The notes under the pieces were generated by a model. The model ran no database searches. It had not been told where the DNA came from and worked only from the letters and a program-made list of their open reading frames with translations. A DNA stretch of 64,000 nt from Leishmania donovani (taxonomy: Eukaryota > Euglenozoa > Kinetoplastea > Trypanosomatida > Trypanosomatidae): contig NC_018253.1 of assembly GCF_000227135.1 (NCBI RefSeq), positions 239,477 to 303,476 on the forward strand. The letters are read 5' to 3'. The translations under genes and the position numbers were made by a program. This document shows positions 37,364 to 46,860 of this stretch, one piece after another (position 1 is the first letter of the stretch; the number at the start of each line of letters is the position of its first letter).

Positions 37364-38189
37364 CTTGGAACAGTTAAGCGATGGCGCGGCGACAGTGATG
37401 GCTTCTCATGTCGACAGCGGACTCTTTTCTGTTGTGGTGCTGTGGAGGAGGGACAGAGAACGTTGTGCATGTGTGACAAGCACGTGAAAGGTGTGGTGAG
37501 CCGATGGGAGGATACTTTGAGGATTGCACTGATGTGAACAAATGTCCTCGAGCGCGTGAGCAACCAGAGCCTCGAGAGCCCGGGGCTGAGAAGGGGGAGG
37601 AGGCAGCGGAGACACCACGAAGTTCGGATGGCAACGTGCGTCTTTGCTTACCGAGAGAGCGGTGCGCAGCTCACCCCTCCGCACCACTTCCAAAGTGCCA
37701 TGTGAGGAAGCCCGAGCCGGTGTGCTTGCATGTCCCTGTGCGTATGGGCGCATGCGAGGTGTCGAGGACGCGCGCGGGGAATAACGGGGGACAACAGAAG
37801 AATCGCAGGAACGCGACAAGGAGGGAGGACACGGAGACAGCGCACGCACACACACACACACACAGAAAGAGGGGGAAGGGGAAAGAAGAAAGGAACACGT
37901 ACGCGCAGGCACAGGTGCGACCGTTGCATCTCTTTCCGCTTCACTAACGCTACAAAGCAGCGTGGGCAAGGACTGGGAAAGATTGGCACGCTATCCACCA
38001 CCTCTCTCTGTGCCCGTGCCCCTCCTGAGCAGAAGGTGAGCAGTCTAAACAATGATCAAGTGAGAAACGCAATAGCCAAGCAGGCAGAGTGCAAGAGCAT
38101 TACACGGCGGCGTGCCAGTCTTATGCGGCACTGCCACTTGCAAGCGTGAGAGAGAACTCGAAACACACGAGGTACAGCCGCGATAAATG
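37364..38189. other. Spacer between the giant unknown gene and the PH-like gene
   Basis: No gene is seen. It contains a CA repeat at 37843-37864 flanked by purine-rich plus-strand sequence (37820-37900), probably the pyrimidine tract for the PH-like transcript. Confidence 0.45.
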
Positions 38190-41100
38190 TCAGCTACACC
38201 ACTGTGACGTCGACCGCAGCAAAGGGTGTTCGCGCAGAACCCGATCGCTACGAAGCAACTCGCGTGTCCACTGCTGCCATACCCGCGGTGCTCGCCGCTC
38301 ATCACCGCATCTGCCGAGGCACAGCACCTCGAATGCGCGCACCGTCGCGGAAGAGAAGCAAAAATGTCTGCGCAGATTGCGCACATCGCGTCTGTTGCAC
38401 TTTGCAGTGGCCGCGTGCTCTGGATGCGTTGTCGGTGGCGCAACACTGCGGGATGCAGACGATGAAAATGTACATGCGAGGCGATACATCGCCTCCACCG
38501 GCGTGGCTGTGAGACAGGCAGCGCCGTGGTCTGCCTGCACGGCTGGCACGAAAACGCAACAGAGGTACCCCACCAGCTCGTGCACGAGTCGCTGCACCTG
38601 CTCGATACAGCGCAAGATAACCCGAAAGGCGACGAGTGCGTCAAGCTGCGCTATCACATCTTCCGGCCCTTCTAGACTGCCCGGCATGCCGCCGCCGCTG
38701 TGATGGGCAGCTGCGCTGGAGGCCCTCGTCAGAGAGGCCCAGCATTTCTCCCAAAGAACGGCGTTCGCAAAGTATACCACAATCGAGGACGTGCACACCA
38801 GTTCGGGAGACAGCAACAGGGAGGCGAGAAGCGCGTAAGAATCTTCTGCAACTCCCTCCGTCGGCACCACACCGCCGGGTGCGTGACAAACAAGGTGTTT
38901 CTCCGATGCCGCGACGAAGCCAAGGCCGCACAGCAGCTGCTCTAAACGCGACACGAGGTCTGATGATGCGAGCCCGCGCGACTGTGGGTGCTGGCCGAGT
39001 GAGTAGCGCATCACCGGCGTCGGTGACGGACGGTGGCGGCTGCCGTGGAAACTGGTGCCGTGAGCGTAGGGGAAGGTGCGAGAAGGCTGTGCGACGGCAG
39101 CTTGTGCCGAACTGCGGCGAAGCTCGCCCCACAAGTGCGCGGTGAGGCGCGTCGTCCAGCGCTCAGGGTGCTTTGCCTTGAACAAGTTTGTCGCAATCGC
39201 ACCAACAACGGGATGTCCTTCGGTTCTCGGTTCGCCCGCCTCAACCTTGGAGTTGCTCGTCTCCCCGTGCGCCGCCGTCGTACAGGCGAAAGCAAGCACT
39301 TCGGCAGCTAGCTGATCCACCATACACGCAGCGCTCTCCGCCACAAGCTGCACAAGTGGCTGGTAGGCGTCGCTGTGCCACACAAATCGTGGTGTAATGC
39401 CCAGCCCCGACACAGCAGAGCGGTACGCATATGTAGCGTACTTGAGACGTGCACCGGCTTCAGACTTCGCATCCTCCTCAACGGAACCCTCGTGGACCGC
39501 CACCAACGTCCTGCATCTTTGGCACCGGGGATCACACAGCGCTTGCCTTGCCAGCTGCTGCTGCGACCGACGAGCTAGCGCGGCACCGCGAGAGCGGTGC
39601 CGCTGACCCTCCCCCACTTCGAAAAGGACCAGGCGCAACGCGTAGCGGTGACCCCACTCCACAATGCTCTGACGCATGCTGCGGTGTTCGTCTGCGAAGC
39701 CATTGAAGCCGCCGACTTCGTCGTCCAACTCCGCGGCGGCTTTGGGTGGCGCACCAAGAGTACCCAACTTCATCTCACTCGGCGAAGCCTGAGACAATTC
39801 CGCCAAGGCGCCGTCGCCAGCAGTGCCGGGCCGCGGCGGCATCAGTGGCCGTATCGCAGACGTGCGACCGCTTTCGTGAAGGTCATGGGATCCGAAAAAA
39901 CGAGGACCCTCCATCCCAGTAGCAGCAGCAGCTCCATGCTCCCACAAGAAGAGAATCGTGGCTACGCTGACGCCACCCTGCCTACGCTCCCTCACCGCCA
40001 ACCCGTCCACCGTCAGTACCCACCACGGCATACCTGTAGCGCTGGAGGCCGGCCCTACCAGGCCATCGACAGGCATGCACGAGGCGTAAGAGATACCAGC
40101 GCCACCGGCTGTACGGTGGGCCTGAACGGCACAGGCGCACCAGCCAATGTGCACTCCCGCCGATTGGCACCACTCCGCATACCGGCAAACCACTGACAGC
40201 TGAAAGGCAGCCAGCTCCTCCGTCGCCGGTGTCAGCAGCGCGGCATGCACCATGGCAACAAACGAGTCGCTGACGCCAGGCAGCTCGGAAGCCACACCGT
40301 TGCCGTCAAGGATGGCCGCCGTGGTGCCGACCGTGCCCTCCGGCCTGCTGCGGTAGAGTATGCGGAGAGCAAGATGCGAAACAATTGAAGGGAGAGAGAT
40401 CGGGTACCATCCAAATGTCGGCGCGTCGCATTTCTGGCGCTGCACGGAAGGCCGGCGCAGCGGCATTGGACGCTGCTCCATCAACTGCAAAATGGAGCTC
40501 ATGACGCGAGTGTTGGGGAGATCGCGAAGTCGCTTGAACCATGACTCGCACATGCGGCAGAAGCGTTCCTCGGATGCGGCGGCCATGAGGGTCAACTGCT
40601 CACGCAGCTTGTCCTCTCGGGGACTCTCGTACACGCAGGAACGCTGCTGGAATAGCTGCGAGGAGGCGCAGCATGTAGGTGGGGACATGCCGGCTCTCGC
40701 GGTCAATGACACCCCGGTCGCCGAAGGGCAACGAAGCGGACGCGACACAGCAGAGAAAGCATACCAGCACGCACACAGATCGAGTGGGTCTCGGTCGTGC
40801 CGAGTGTCCGTCGTCGCGGCCCACGCCTCGGTGAGGAGCGAGCACAACCGGCGATGCATCGACCGGCACGCCTGGTCGCATGGGTCGTCGGCGACCCCCC
40901 GAAAAGGAAAATTGGGCACCGCCATCGCCGCCTCGGCGTGTGCGGCGGTTGCTCTTGTAGCGGGCGATATGCCACCGCAGCTCTCTCTCTCGTCAGCCCC
41001 CTTCGCTTCGGCGCCCGCAGGCGTCGCCACAACTGCGGCAGCAGATTCCAGCTCCTGCAGCCACGTCGCGTGAAGCTGCAGAGGCCAGTCCATCGTCCAC

Positions 41101-43406
41101 GTGCGCCAGCACTTTAGCAGTGCACAAAGGAATTCAGCCGAGGATTCGGGCAGCGCACGAGGAGGTGTGTGGGCGGACGACTGAGGGCGTTTGCCACCGT
41201 GGCCAAGAGCTAGGACATCTTCAGTCATTGTTGCGCCCACGGTTCCACAGGAAGCGGCCTCAGCTGTCGAGATCGCCGCGCACCCCAGCACATGGACCAG
41301 GCCGCAATGCAGCAGTCGCTGCTCGTGAAGCTGAACAAACTTCTGATGCTCGTGCATTGCACCTACCGTACCGGCACGGCCTTGGCTGCGCTCTACTCTG
41401 TCCGTTAGGCGGCAGCGCACAAGGTTCACGAGGCACGCCAGCTTACACCATGTCGTCTCCTCCACAAAGACAAGCTCAGCTGCAGCTGACGGTCCAGAGC
41501 TGATGGTGGACGCTGCGCTCGACAACACAGGTCTGACAGACGTGATGGCGTTCAGTAATCGCAGGACCACGTCCAGTTCACACGCGGGGAACGCTAGCCC
41601 CTGCTCCTGCTGCTGGCGCTGACGCTTGTCAAGGAAGCCAAGCCGCTGAAATGTGCTGCACCTGCGCTGCGCGTCGAGCGTGCCTTCCACCAGCGCCGAT
41701 ATCACCACAGCGGTCGTCAAAGGTGTCACCACGGCGGCCCACTGCAGAGCAAGGCGATAGCCGACATTCGCCATTCCGCGGACGAGGTGGCTGCAAGCGC
41801 ACGTACCGATCAGACTCAGCCGCAGAGGTGGTGAGGCAGACCGTGGCGCGGCGGAGTCGCGCATGCCAGCCGCGCCACCGGCGGCCGCCCTACGACCGCA
41901 AACGTCAGGCGCGGTGCATGGACCGTTTACCATACGCTCCAACGCAGCAGCAGAGAGGCAAGCGAAGTCGCCGCCAAGGTGGTACCAGCCACGCCGCAGC
42001 TCTGCTGTCCATGCGGAAGGCCGCGAAGACTGCACGCTCCTCTTCAAATCAGCGGGCGAGAGCCACGAGGCCTCAGCGTCGCTCCTGTCACGTAATACAG
42101 GGACGCTGTCAACGAGAAGCCACTCAAGCATCGCTAAGCATGGCCGAAGTGTCTCGAGGGAGGGCAGCTGCGGAGGATGCTCAGAGCACGCCCACAGCAA
42201 TGGCGACCCACACGGCACGACGCAAGGTGCCAGCTCTCTGTGTAGTTCATGAACGACGTCAACCAGCGAGTGCACGGCAAAGGCACGACCGGCGGCGGAT
42301 GGGATGACCGGGATGGCGCGGCATACCACCGTGGACCACCACCAGCACTGTTGGCCAAGTGAGCGCACTGTGCCCCAGCGCGACGGATCAAACGCATGTC
42401 GGTCGCCTGGGGCCTCACCACCGCTGCTGCGCGACGGCTGGAGCGTCTCCGCCGTTGGAACGGATGCGCGGATACCCGTTCGAGCCGCGAGACGCTCTCG
42501 CCCGTTCGCTCGCGATTGAGTCGAGTAGAGAAACCGCACAACGGGGTAGGCCACGGCAATGAGACTGCAGGCGTGCCATCGGTCGCTGCTCTCTTGTCGT
42601 CCGAGGTGTTGCTTGGTGCAGCTGTTCATCACGGCACCTCGCCCACTGCCGCTACAGTCCCAGAGCTGTCGCTGGGCTGTGAAAGACATCAGCACCGCCG
42701 CTCCCCTTAGTAAGAAAGAGCTACTACTGTCGTCACCTTCTTCGCGGTCGTGTCGTGATCGCCGGCAGAGAGGACCTGTGCGTAGCGTGTGCCAGTCCCG
42801 TAGACGACACAACGAGTCAGTGACGTGTCCACTCTCGCCGAGCCAGAGACGCACGTGCACAACCACACACCGGCTCAGCGCGCGGCCAAGCGGCTCCAGG
42901 GCAATCAGCAGTGCCGCATCGCTTATCTCCGCAACTGGCAAGTCGTCGCTGTCGCTGCTGCTTTCCGTGACTACGGCTGACCCACGTAGCCAGGACGGCA
43001 GCGCCGGCACCAGCAGCCTCTCCATGACAGCAAGGCACAGGGACGGATCAATGCAGCATGCGTTGCCGCTGACGATGCGCACGAGATGGTCGACCACGCC
43101 GTTGTGGTGGATATCTGTTGGCACAAGGCAGAGCAGTGTATCGAGTGCGTCGTTGGGGCAGAGCGGAGCGACGGGAAGGCGCTCCTCCAGCAACGCGTAG
43201 ACAGCCGCAAACTTCCGGTGATGTAGGCAATCGGTGCCGCTGTAGCGCCACGAGGCAAAAGCCCGCCAGGACTGTGACACCGGCGGGGCGAAAGTGCCAC
43301 TGCTGGTTGTCGCGGCCATTCGCCGGCACGCCCCCATGGGCATGCGAGGCGGCGAGCGTGCGGGCAACCGCAATCTGGAGTGCCATCGCGGGAGAAAGAT
43401 GGCCAT
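38190..43406 (-). CDS. Very large protein of unknown function with mitochondrial-type N-terminus, 1738 residues
   Basis: No family is recognised. The N-terminus, MAIFLPRWHSRLRLPARSPP then RMPMGACRRMAATTSSGTF, is Arg-rich and free of acids, a strong mitochondrial presequence. The rest is mostly ordered-looking, rich in Ala, Leu, Cys, Trp and Arg and poor in Lys, with alternating helical segments such as AVYALLEERLPVAPL and VDHLVRIVSGNACC that could form an alpha-solenoid. Short Ser- or Gly-rich linkers interrupt it. No ATPase, nuclease, RNA-recognition or membrane motif is seen. The frame is open upstream to 43493 only through GTG, so the ATG at 43406 is used. Long antisense frames overlap it but are shadows. 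Large helical mitochondrial proteins of this kind in kinetoplastids are often part of the mitoribosome or RNA-editing machinery. That is only a suggestion. Confidence 0.8.
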   Translation of the reverse strand: MAIFLPRWHSRLRLPARSPPRMPMGACRRMAATTSSGTFAPPVSQSWRAFASWRYSGTDCLHHRKFAAVYALLEERLPVAPLCPNDALDTLLCLVPTDIHHNGVVDHLVRIVSGNACCIDPSLCLAVMERLLVPALPSWLRGSAVVTESSSDSDDLPVAEISDAALLIALEPLGRALSRCVVVHVRLWLGESGHVTDSLCRLRDWHTLRTGPLCRRSRHDREEGDDSSSSFLLRGAAVLMSFTAQRQLWDCSGSGRGAVMNSCTKQHLGRQESSDRWHACSLIAVAYPVVRFLYSTQSRANGRERLAARTGIRASVPTAETLQPSRSSGGEAPGDRHAFDPSRWGTVRSLGQQCWWWSTVVCRAIPVIPSAAGRAFAVHSLVDVVHELHRELAPCVVPCGSPLLWACSEHPPQLPSLETLRPCLAMLEWLLVDSVPVLRDRSDAEASWLSPADLKRSVQSSRPSAWTAELRRGWYHLGGDFACLSAAALERMVNGPCTAPDVCGRRAAAGGAAGMRDSAAPRSASPPLRLSLIGTCACSHLVRGMANVGYRLALQWAAVVTPLTTAVVISALVEGTLDAQRRCSTFQRLGFLDKRQRQQQEQGLAFPACELDVVLRLLNAITSVRPVLSSAASTISSGPSAAAELVFVEETTWCKLACLVNLVRCRLTDRVERSQGRAGTVGAMHEHQKFVQLHEQRLLHCGLVHVLGCAAISTAEAASCGTVGATMTEDVLALGHGGKRPQSSAHTPPRALPESSAEFLCALLKCWRTWTMDWPLQLHATWLQELESAAAVVATPAGAEAKGADERESCGGISPATRATAAHAEAAMAVPNFPFRGVADDPCDQACRSMHRRLCSLLTEAWAATTDTRHDRDPLDLCACWYAFSAVSRPLRCPSATGVSLTARAGMSPPTCCASSQLFQQRSCVYESPREDKLREQLTLMAAASEERFCRMCESWFKRLRDLPNTRVMSSILQLMEQRPMPLRRPSVQRQKCDAPTFGWYPISLPSIVSHLALRILYRSRPEGTVGTTAAILDGNGVASELPGVSDSFVAMVHAALLTPATEELAAFQLSVVCRYAEWCQSAGVHIGWCACAVQAHRTAGGAGISYASCMPVDGLVGPASSATGMPWWVLTVDGLAVRERRQGGVSVATILFLWEHGAAAATGMEGPRFFGSHDLHESGRTSAIRPLMPPRPGTAGDGALAELSQASPSEMKLGTLGAPPKAAAELDDEVGGFNGFADEHRSMRQSIVEWGHRYALRLVLFEVGEGQRHRSRGAALARRSQQQLARQALCDPRCQRCRTLVAVHEGSVEEDAKSEAGARLKYATYAYRSAVSGLGITPRFVWHSDAYQPLVQLVAESAACMVDQLAAEVLAFACTTAAHGETSNSKVEAGEPRTEGHPVVGAIATNLFKAKHPERWTTRLTAHLWGELRRSSAQAAVAQPSRTFPYAHGTSFHGSRHRPSPTPVMRYSLGQHPQSRGLASSDLVSRLEQLLCGLGFVAASEKHLVCHAPGGVVPTEGVAEDSYALLASLLLSPELVCTSSIVVYFANAVLWEKCWASLTRASSAAAHHSGGGMPGSLEGPEDVIAQLDALVAFRVILRCIEQVQRLVHELVGYLCCVFVPAVQADHGAACLTATPVEAMYRLACTFSSSASRSVAPPTTHPEHAATAKCNRRDVRNLRRHFCFSSATVRAFEVLCLGRCGDERRAPRVWQQWTRELLRSDRVLREHPLLRSTSQWCS

Positions 43407-45075
43407 GATGAAGCACCCTGGTCTTCGCCGACGTGATGGGCTCGATTGGAACCCCCCCCCGTCGTCGACGCAGTGCCCTGTGCTCTGTCGCACCGCCGCC
43501 TACTGGGCGATGTCACGTCGCCCTCCACGTCTTCCGTCCTTCCGGTTTCTGCTCCTCTTTCCTTCTTGCAGAGGGTGTGAGGCGAAAGCGTCGCCGTCTG
43601 CTTGTAGGGCAAAGACCGATACGCAGAAATCGGGACTGTGCCGCTGCCGCCTCCGAGCCCATTTCTCACGCACACGCACGTCGAGTTCAGTGCAGAGGCG
43701 GCCTCTTCTCGAAAGCAGCGAGCCTCTCGAAGAATCGTTGACAAGGACGCTTCTTGTCCTATCTGAGCACCCTCGCACCCACACCAACGGTTGCACACAC
43801 AACCCTTGTATGTGCGTGCGAACGACGTTGCGGCGGCGCAAAGAGTCTGGGGATGTGTACGCGTATGCGTTTGCCTGTGTGTGCCTACCTGTGAGGAGTG
43901 GCATGGCGCGCATGCTGCGTAGACGACCGAGCGGGAAAGGATAAAAGAAAAGATCGGAGGAGGTAGAGGAAGAGCCACATATGAAGCGAGTGTCCTTGCA
44001 GGGCTGAAAAACATGAATTCGCCAAGCAGGCAAACGAAGAGAAATCAAGGCCGCCTGTAGGACGCGAAGGAGGCACGATACCTCGGATACATCAGCACTT
44101 GAAAGAAGGTACAGCATAGGACAGGACACGCCACACACACGCACATGAGCGCCATCAGGGAGCCTCTCCCTCCCTGTATCATCTCGCTGCTGACGGAGCA
44201 GCACCCTGCATCACCGAAATACGCGTCTTCGCTGGAGGGTTGGATGAGCAATCACACAGAAGCACACGCACACGCATACATACACGCTCAGAGGTGCCCC
44301 TCCCCCAGCTCCAGCACCGGAGTGCACGAAAGCTTCAATACACCCGCCACTCCACCCGCCACCACCAATACCCCCCTCTACCCACGTTGGTGCACGTGCA
44401 TGAATGCGGTCCTTCGGATTATTGTTTGTTGCCTGCGTGTTGTTCACGGTTACCTTCTTTAAATTGGCGTTAATCGAGTCGGCGATGCAAAGAGAGAAAG
44501 AGGGGTGAGTGGGGCGGTGGGGCACGGTTTCTTCACGCACCCATATACAAGCACACACGCACACATGTATACATATATATATTATATGTACACGTGGACG
44601 AACGCCCCGCGAGGCAGCAGCAGGGCTGAGAGAGAAACAAGAATGGAAAAGACGGTGCTCCGGAGCGACCATCTCCGCATCCACACACACACACACAAAC
44701 TCCAGCTCCGGCCTCACCTCCCTCGCCAACGCGCTCTCACCCGCCCCCCCCTCCCCGCCTCCCTCGCAACCTGCTGCTCTCTACTGGCTCAAGCAGAAAC
44801 CAAAGACAAACGTGTGAGCTTATCAACTCGGCAGCACAAACTCAGGGAGTCTGCCATGACCAAGCCAAAGAACGTTGGGGCATCAAGTACATGCACGAGG
44901 TAAGCACTGCACTGTCCCTCCTCCGCCCCCGTCTCGCCTTCACGTGTGTGTGTGTGTGTGGGGGGGGGGTGCCTTTGGCTTGTTGGGATGGAAAAGGCAA
45001 AGACGCAGAGGAGTCGAGGAGGCAGTACCGCCGACACCACAACAGTCCACACGAGCGCACAGCAGAAAAGTGAAC
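43407..45075. other. Spacer between NMD3 and the giant unknown gene
   Basis: No gene is seen in 1.7 kb. It holds an AT-rich tract with short inverted repeats at about 44565-44592, CA runs near 44684-44698, and a GT run with adjoining G run at 44943-44970 near the NMD3 stop. Confidence 0.45.
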
Positions 45076-46767
45076 TCACTCAATGCGCACCTTCTTGCGG
45101 ATGTCCGCCACCTCCTCGTTGTCGCTGTCCTCGTTAGCCATTAGGCTTTCTTCGGCACCTGCAGGCTCAGCGCCATCGTCAATCTGCAGCTCGTCCAGCA
45201 TCTCCTCCAGTGCGATCTCAGGAATCTCGTCGTCATCCTCGTACTCGTTCTCTGCCGCATCCGCAGCTGTCGCTGCTGTGCCACGCCGCGCGGCGATCTC
45301 CTCGTCCATCATACGATAGATTGCAATTTCCTTGCGCAGTTCTGCGTCACGCTCGATTTCGTCCTCAAACTCGCATTCGTCTTCGTTCGCACCACTGTTC
45401 GCGCTGGCACCACCGCGGCGGGAAGGTCCGCTGATGGACGTCGCCTCGCCCTGCGAAGTCACAATGTCGAGCTTCTTTAGCTTCCACAGGCGACGGTTGC
45501 GGCGCGCTTTCTGCGACGGGAAGAATTTGCGCACGAGAATGACATCCTGCAGCTGCTCCGGCTTGTAGCGATTCTCGTCCAGGTCCTCGTTGTTGAGGAT
45601 GCGCCCCTCCAGCAGGTACCCTTTCACGAGGTCGCCCGGGTGGAGCACGCCACCAAGGTGGGACTGCACGATCCACTCACGGCCCTCGCCGACCTCGTCC
45701 GACAGGCACACGGTGACTAGGCCAAGCTGGTAGGTGCCGTTGGTGACGGGCATCAGCTGGCACTCGAGCACGTAGAATTCAACCAGCTCGCGCGACGTCT
45801 GCAGTGACGCGAAGGGCTTCTTCCAGTACAGGGCACCGGTGATTTCGCCAGCACGCAGCGTTCGCGGATCCATGAAGACGATGGAGCTGAACACCTTGTG
45901 CACCAGAACCAGCGGCCCCATCCCACCCAGAGACTTGAGGTAGTAGTCCTTGTACGGAATAAGAATAAGGTCCTCGCGGCAGAGTGGTGCAATATCGAGC
46001 GCGAAGGTGAAGTGCTGCACGGCCGTGTTATTCTTGGAGTCGTGGGAGACAAGCTGCACGGCATCGCGGCGCGTCACAGGCGCCGCCTTGTTCAAGAACT
46101 CCAGGAAGTTCATGGCGTGGCTCTTGTGGGCAAAGAAGAAGTCGAGGCCGTCAGGCTGCCCCTCAATACGGATGAAGTTCTCGTGCAGCCGCTTCTTCAA
46201 GATGAGCTGCTCCAGGTAGAGAAACGTCTTCTTGTGGTTCACCTTCTGACGGAGCTGCACGCACGCGTCCCACTGCGGCTGGCCGGTGGCGACCCTCTGG
46301 CACGTAGTGCACTGCTGCCACGTCACAACGTACTCAACGAGGCAGGCTTGCTGAATAACAATGTTGTTGAAGACCTCTTTCTGCACGGTGAGGCGCAGCT
46401 TGATGCGCTTACTGTGCGGCTCAGTCCAGAGAAACTTGGCATCGACAAGCTTCGCCTTGTTGGCGTTGCTGTTGCTCCCGGCACTGCTGTTTAGCCCCTT
46501 GATGCGCTTCAGACAGATGGTAAGCAGCTCGCGGCTCTCCAGCTCGGCGCGAGCCCAGTACTTGGGCGGCTGCAGGTATCGGCCGCACTCCGGACAGTGG
46601 ATGAGGATGTACTCCTTCTGCAGGTCATCGGTGATGTCAACATGGGCACGGAGGCAGTTGGGGCACATGTTGCTGAGGTTGCTGTCGATCACCAGGCCGC
46701 ACACACAGCACTGGACCTGCGGCACCGCTTTTCGGTCCGGGTGCTGCTCATCGTGGTCGAGCTCCAT
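45076..46767 (-). CDS. NMD3: 60S ribosomal export protein NMD3
   Basis: NMD3 binds the maturing large subunit in the nucleus and recruits the exportin CRM1 to carry it to the cytoplasm. The 563-residue product has the family's N-terminal zinc region: QCCVCGLVIDSNLSNMCPNC (residues 19-38), then LIHCPECGRYLQPPKYWARA (55-74) and ESRELLTICLKRIKG. Next is an eIF5A/SH3-like middle with another CxxC (QQCTTCQRV). Recognisable too are LDFFFAHKSHAMNFLEFLNK and SHDSKNNTAVQHFTFALDIA with LCREDLILIP. The C-terminal tail (from about 480) is acidic, with Leu-rich acidic segments such as EIALEEMLDELQI that may serve as the nuclear export signal. The first ATG of the open frame proper is 46767 (MELDHDEQ). The upstream part starts at GTG. 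Confidence 0.96.
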   Translation of the reverse strand: MELDHDEQHPDRKAVPQVQCCVCGLVIDSNLSNMCPNCLRAHVDITDDLQKEYILIHCPECGRYLQPPKYWARAELESRELLTICLKRIKGLNSSAGSNSNANKAKLVDAKFLWTEPHSKRIKLRLTVQKEVFNNIVIQQACLVEYVVTWQQCTTCQRVATGQPQWDACVQLRQKVNHKKTFLYLEQLILKKRLHENFIRIEGQPDGLDFFFAHKSHAMNFLEFLNKAAPVTRRDAVQLVSHDSKNNTAVQHFTFALDIAPLCREDLILIPYKDYYLKSLGGMGPLVLVHKVFSSIVFMDPRTLRAGEITGALYWKKPFASLQTSRELVEFYVLECQLMPVTNGTYQLGLVTVCLSDEVGEGREWIVQSHLGGVLHPGDLVKGYLLEGRILNNEDLDENRYKPEQLQDVILVRKFFPSQKARRNRRLWKLKKLDIVTSQGEATSISGPSRRGGASANSGANEDECEFEDEIERDAELRKEIAIYRMMDEEIAARRGTAATAADAAENEYEDDDEIPEIALEEMLDELQIDDGAEPAGAEESLMANEDSDNEEVADIRKKVRIE

Positions 46768-46795
46768 GATGGCCGCGTCACAAACCCCGATCACG

Positions 46796-46860
46796 CTAGT
46801 AAACAACAACACAAACGGAAGATGTGTGGCAGAAGAGGGAGGGAGGGGAGAGGGAAGGCC
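46796..46860 (-). promoter_or_regulatory. Predicted splice acceptor for NMD3
   Basis: A strong minus-strand C/T tract (46860-46816) is followed by a T-rich stretch and TTTACTAG at 46796, giving a leader of about 28 bases. Confidence 0.5.
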
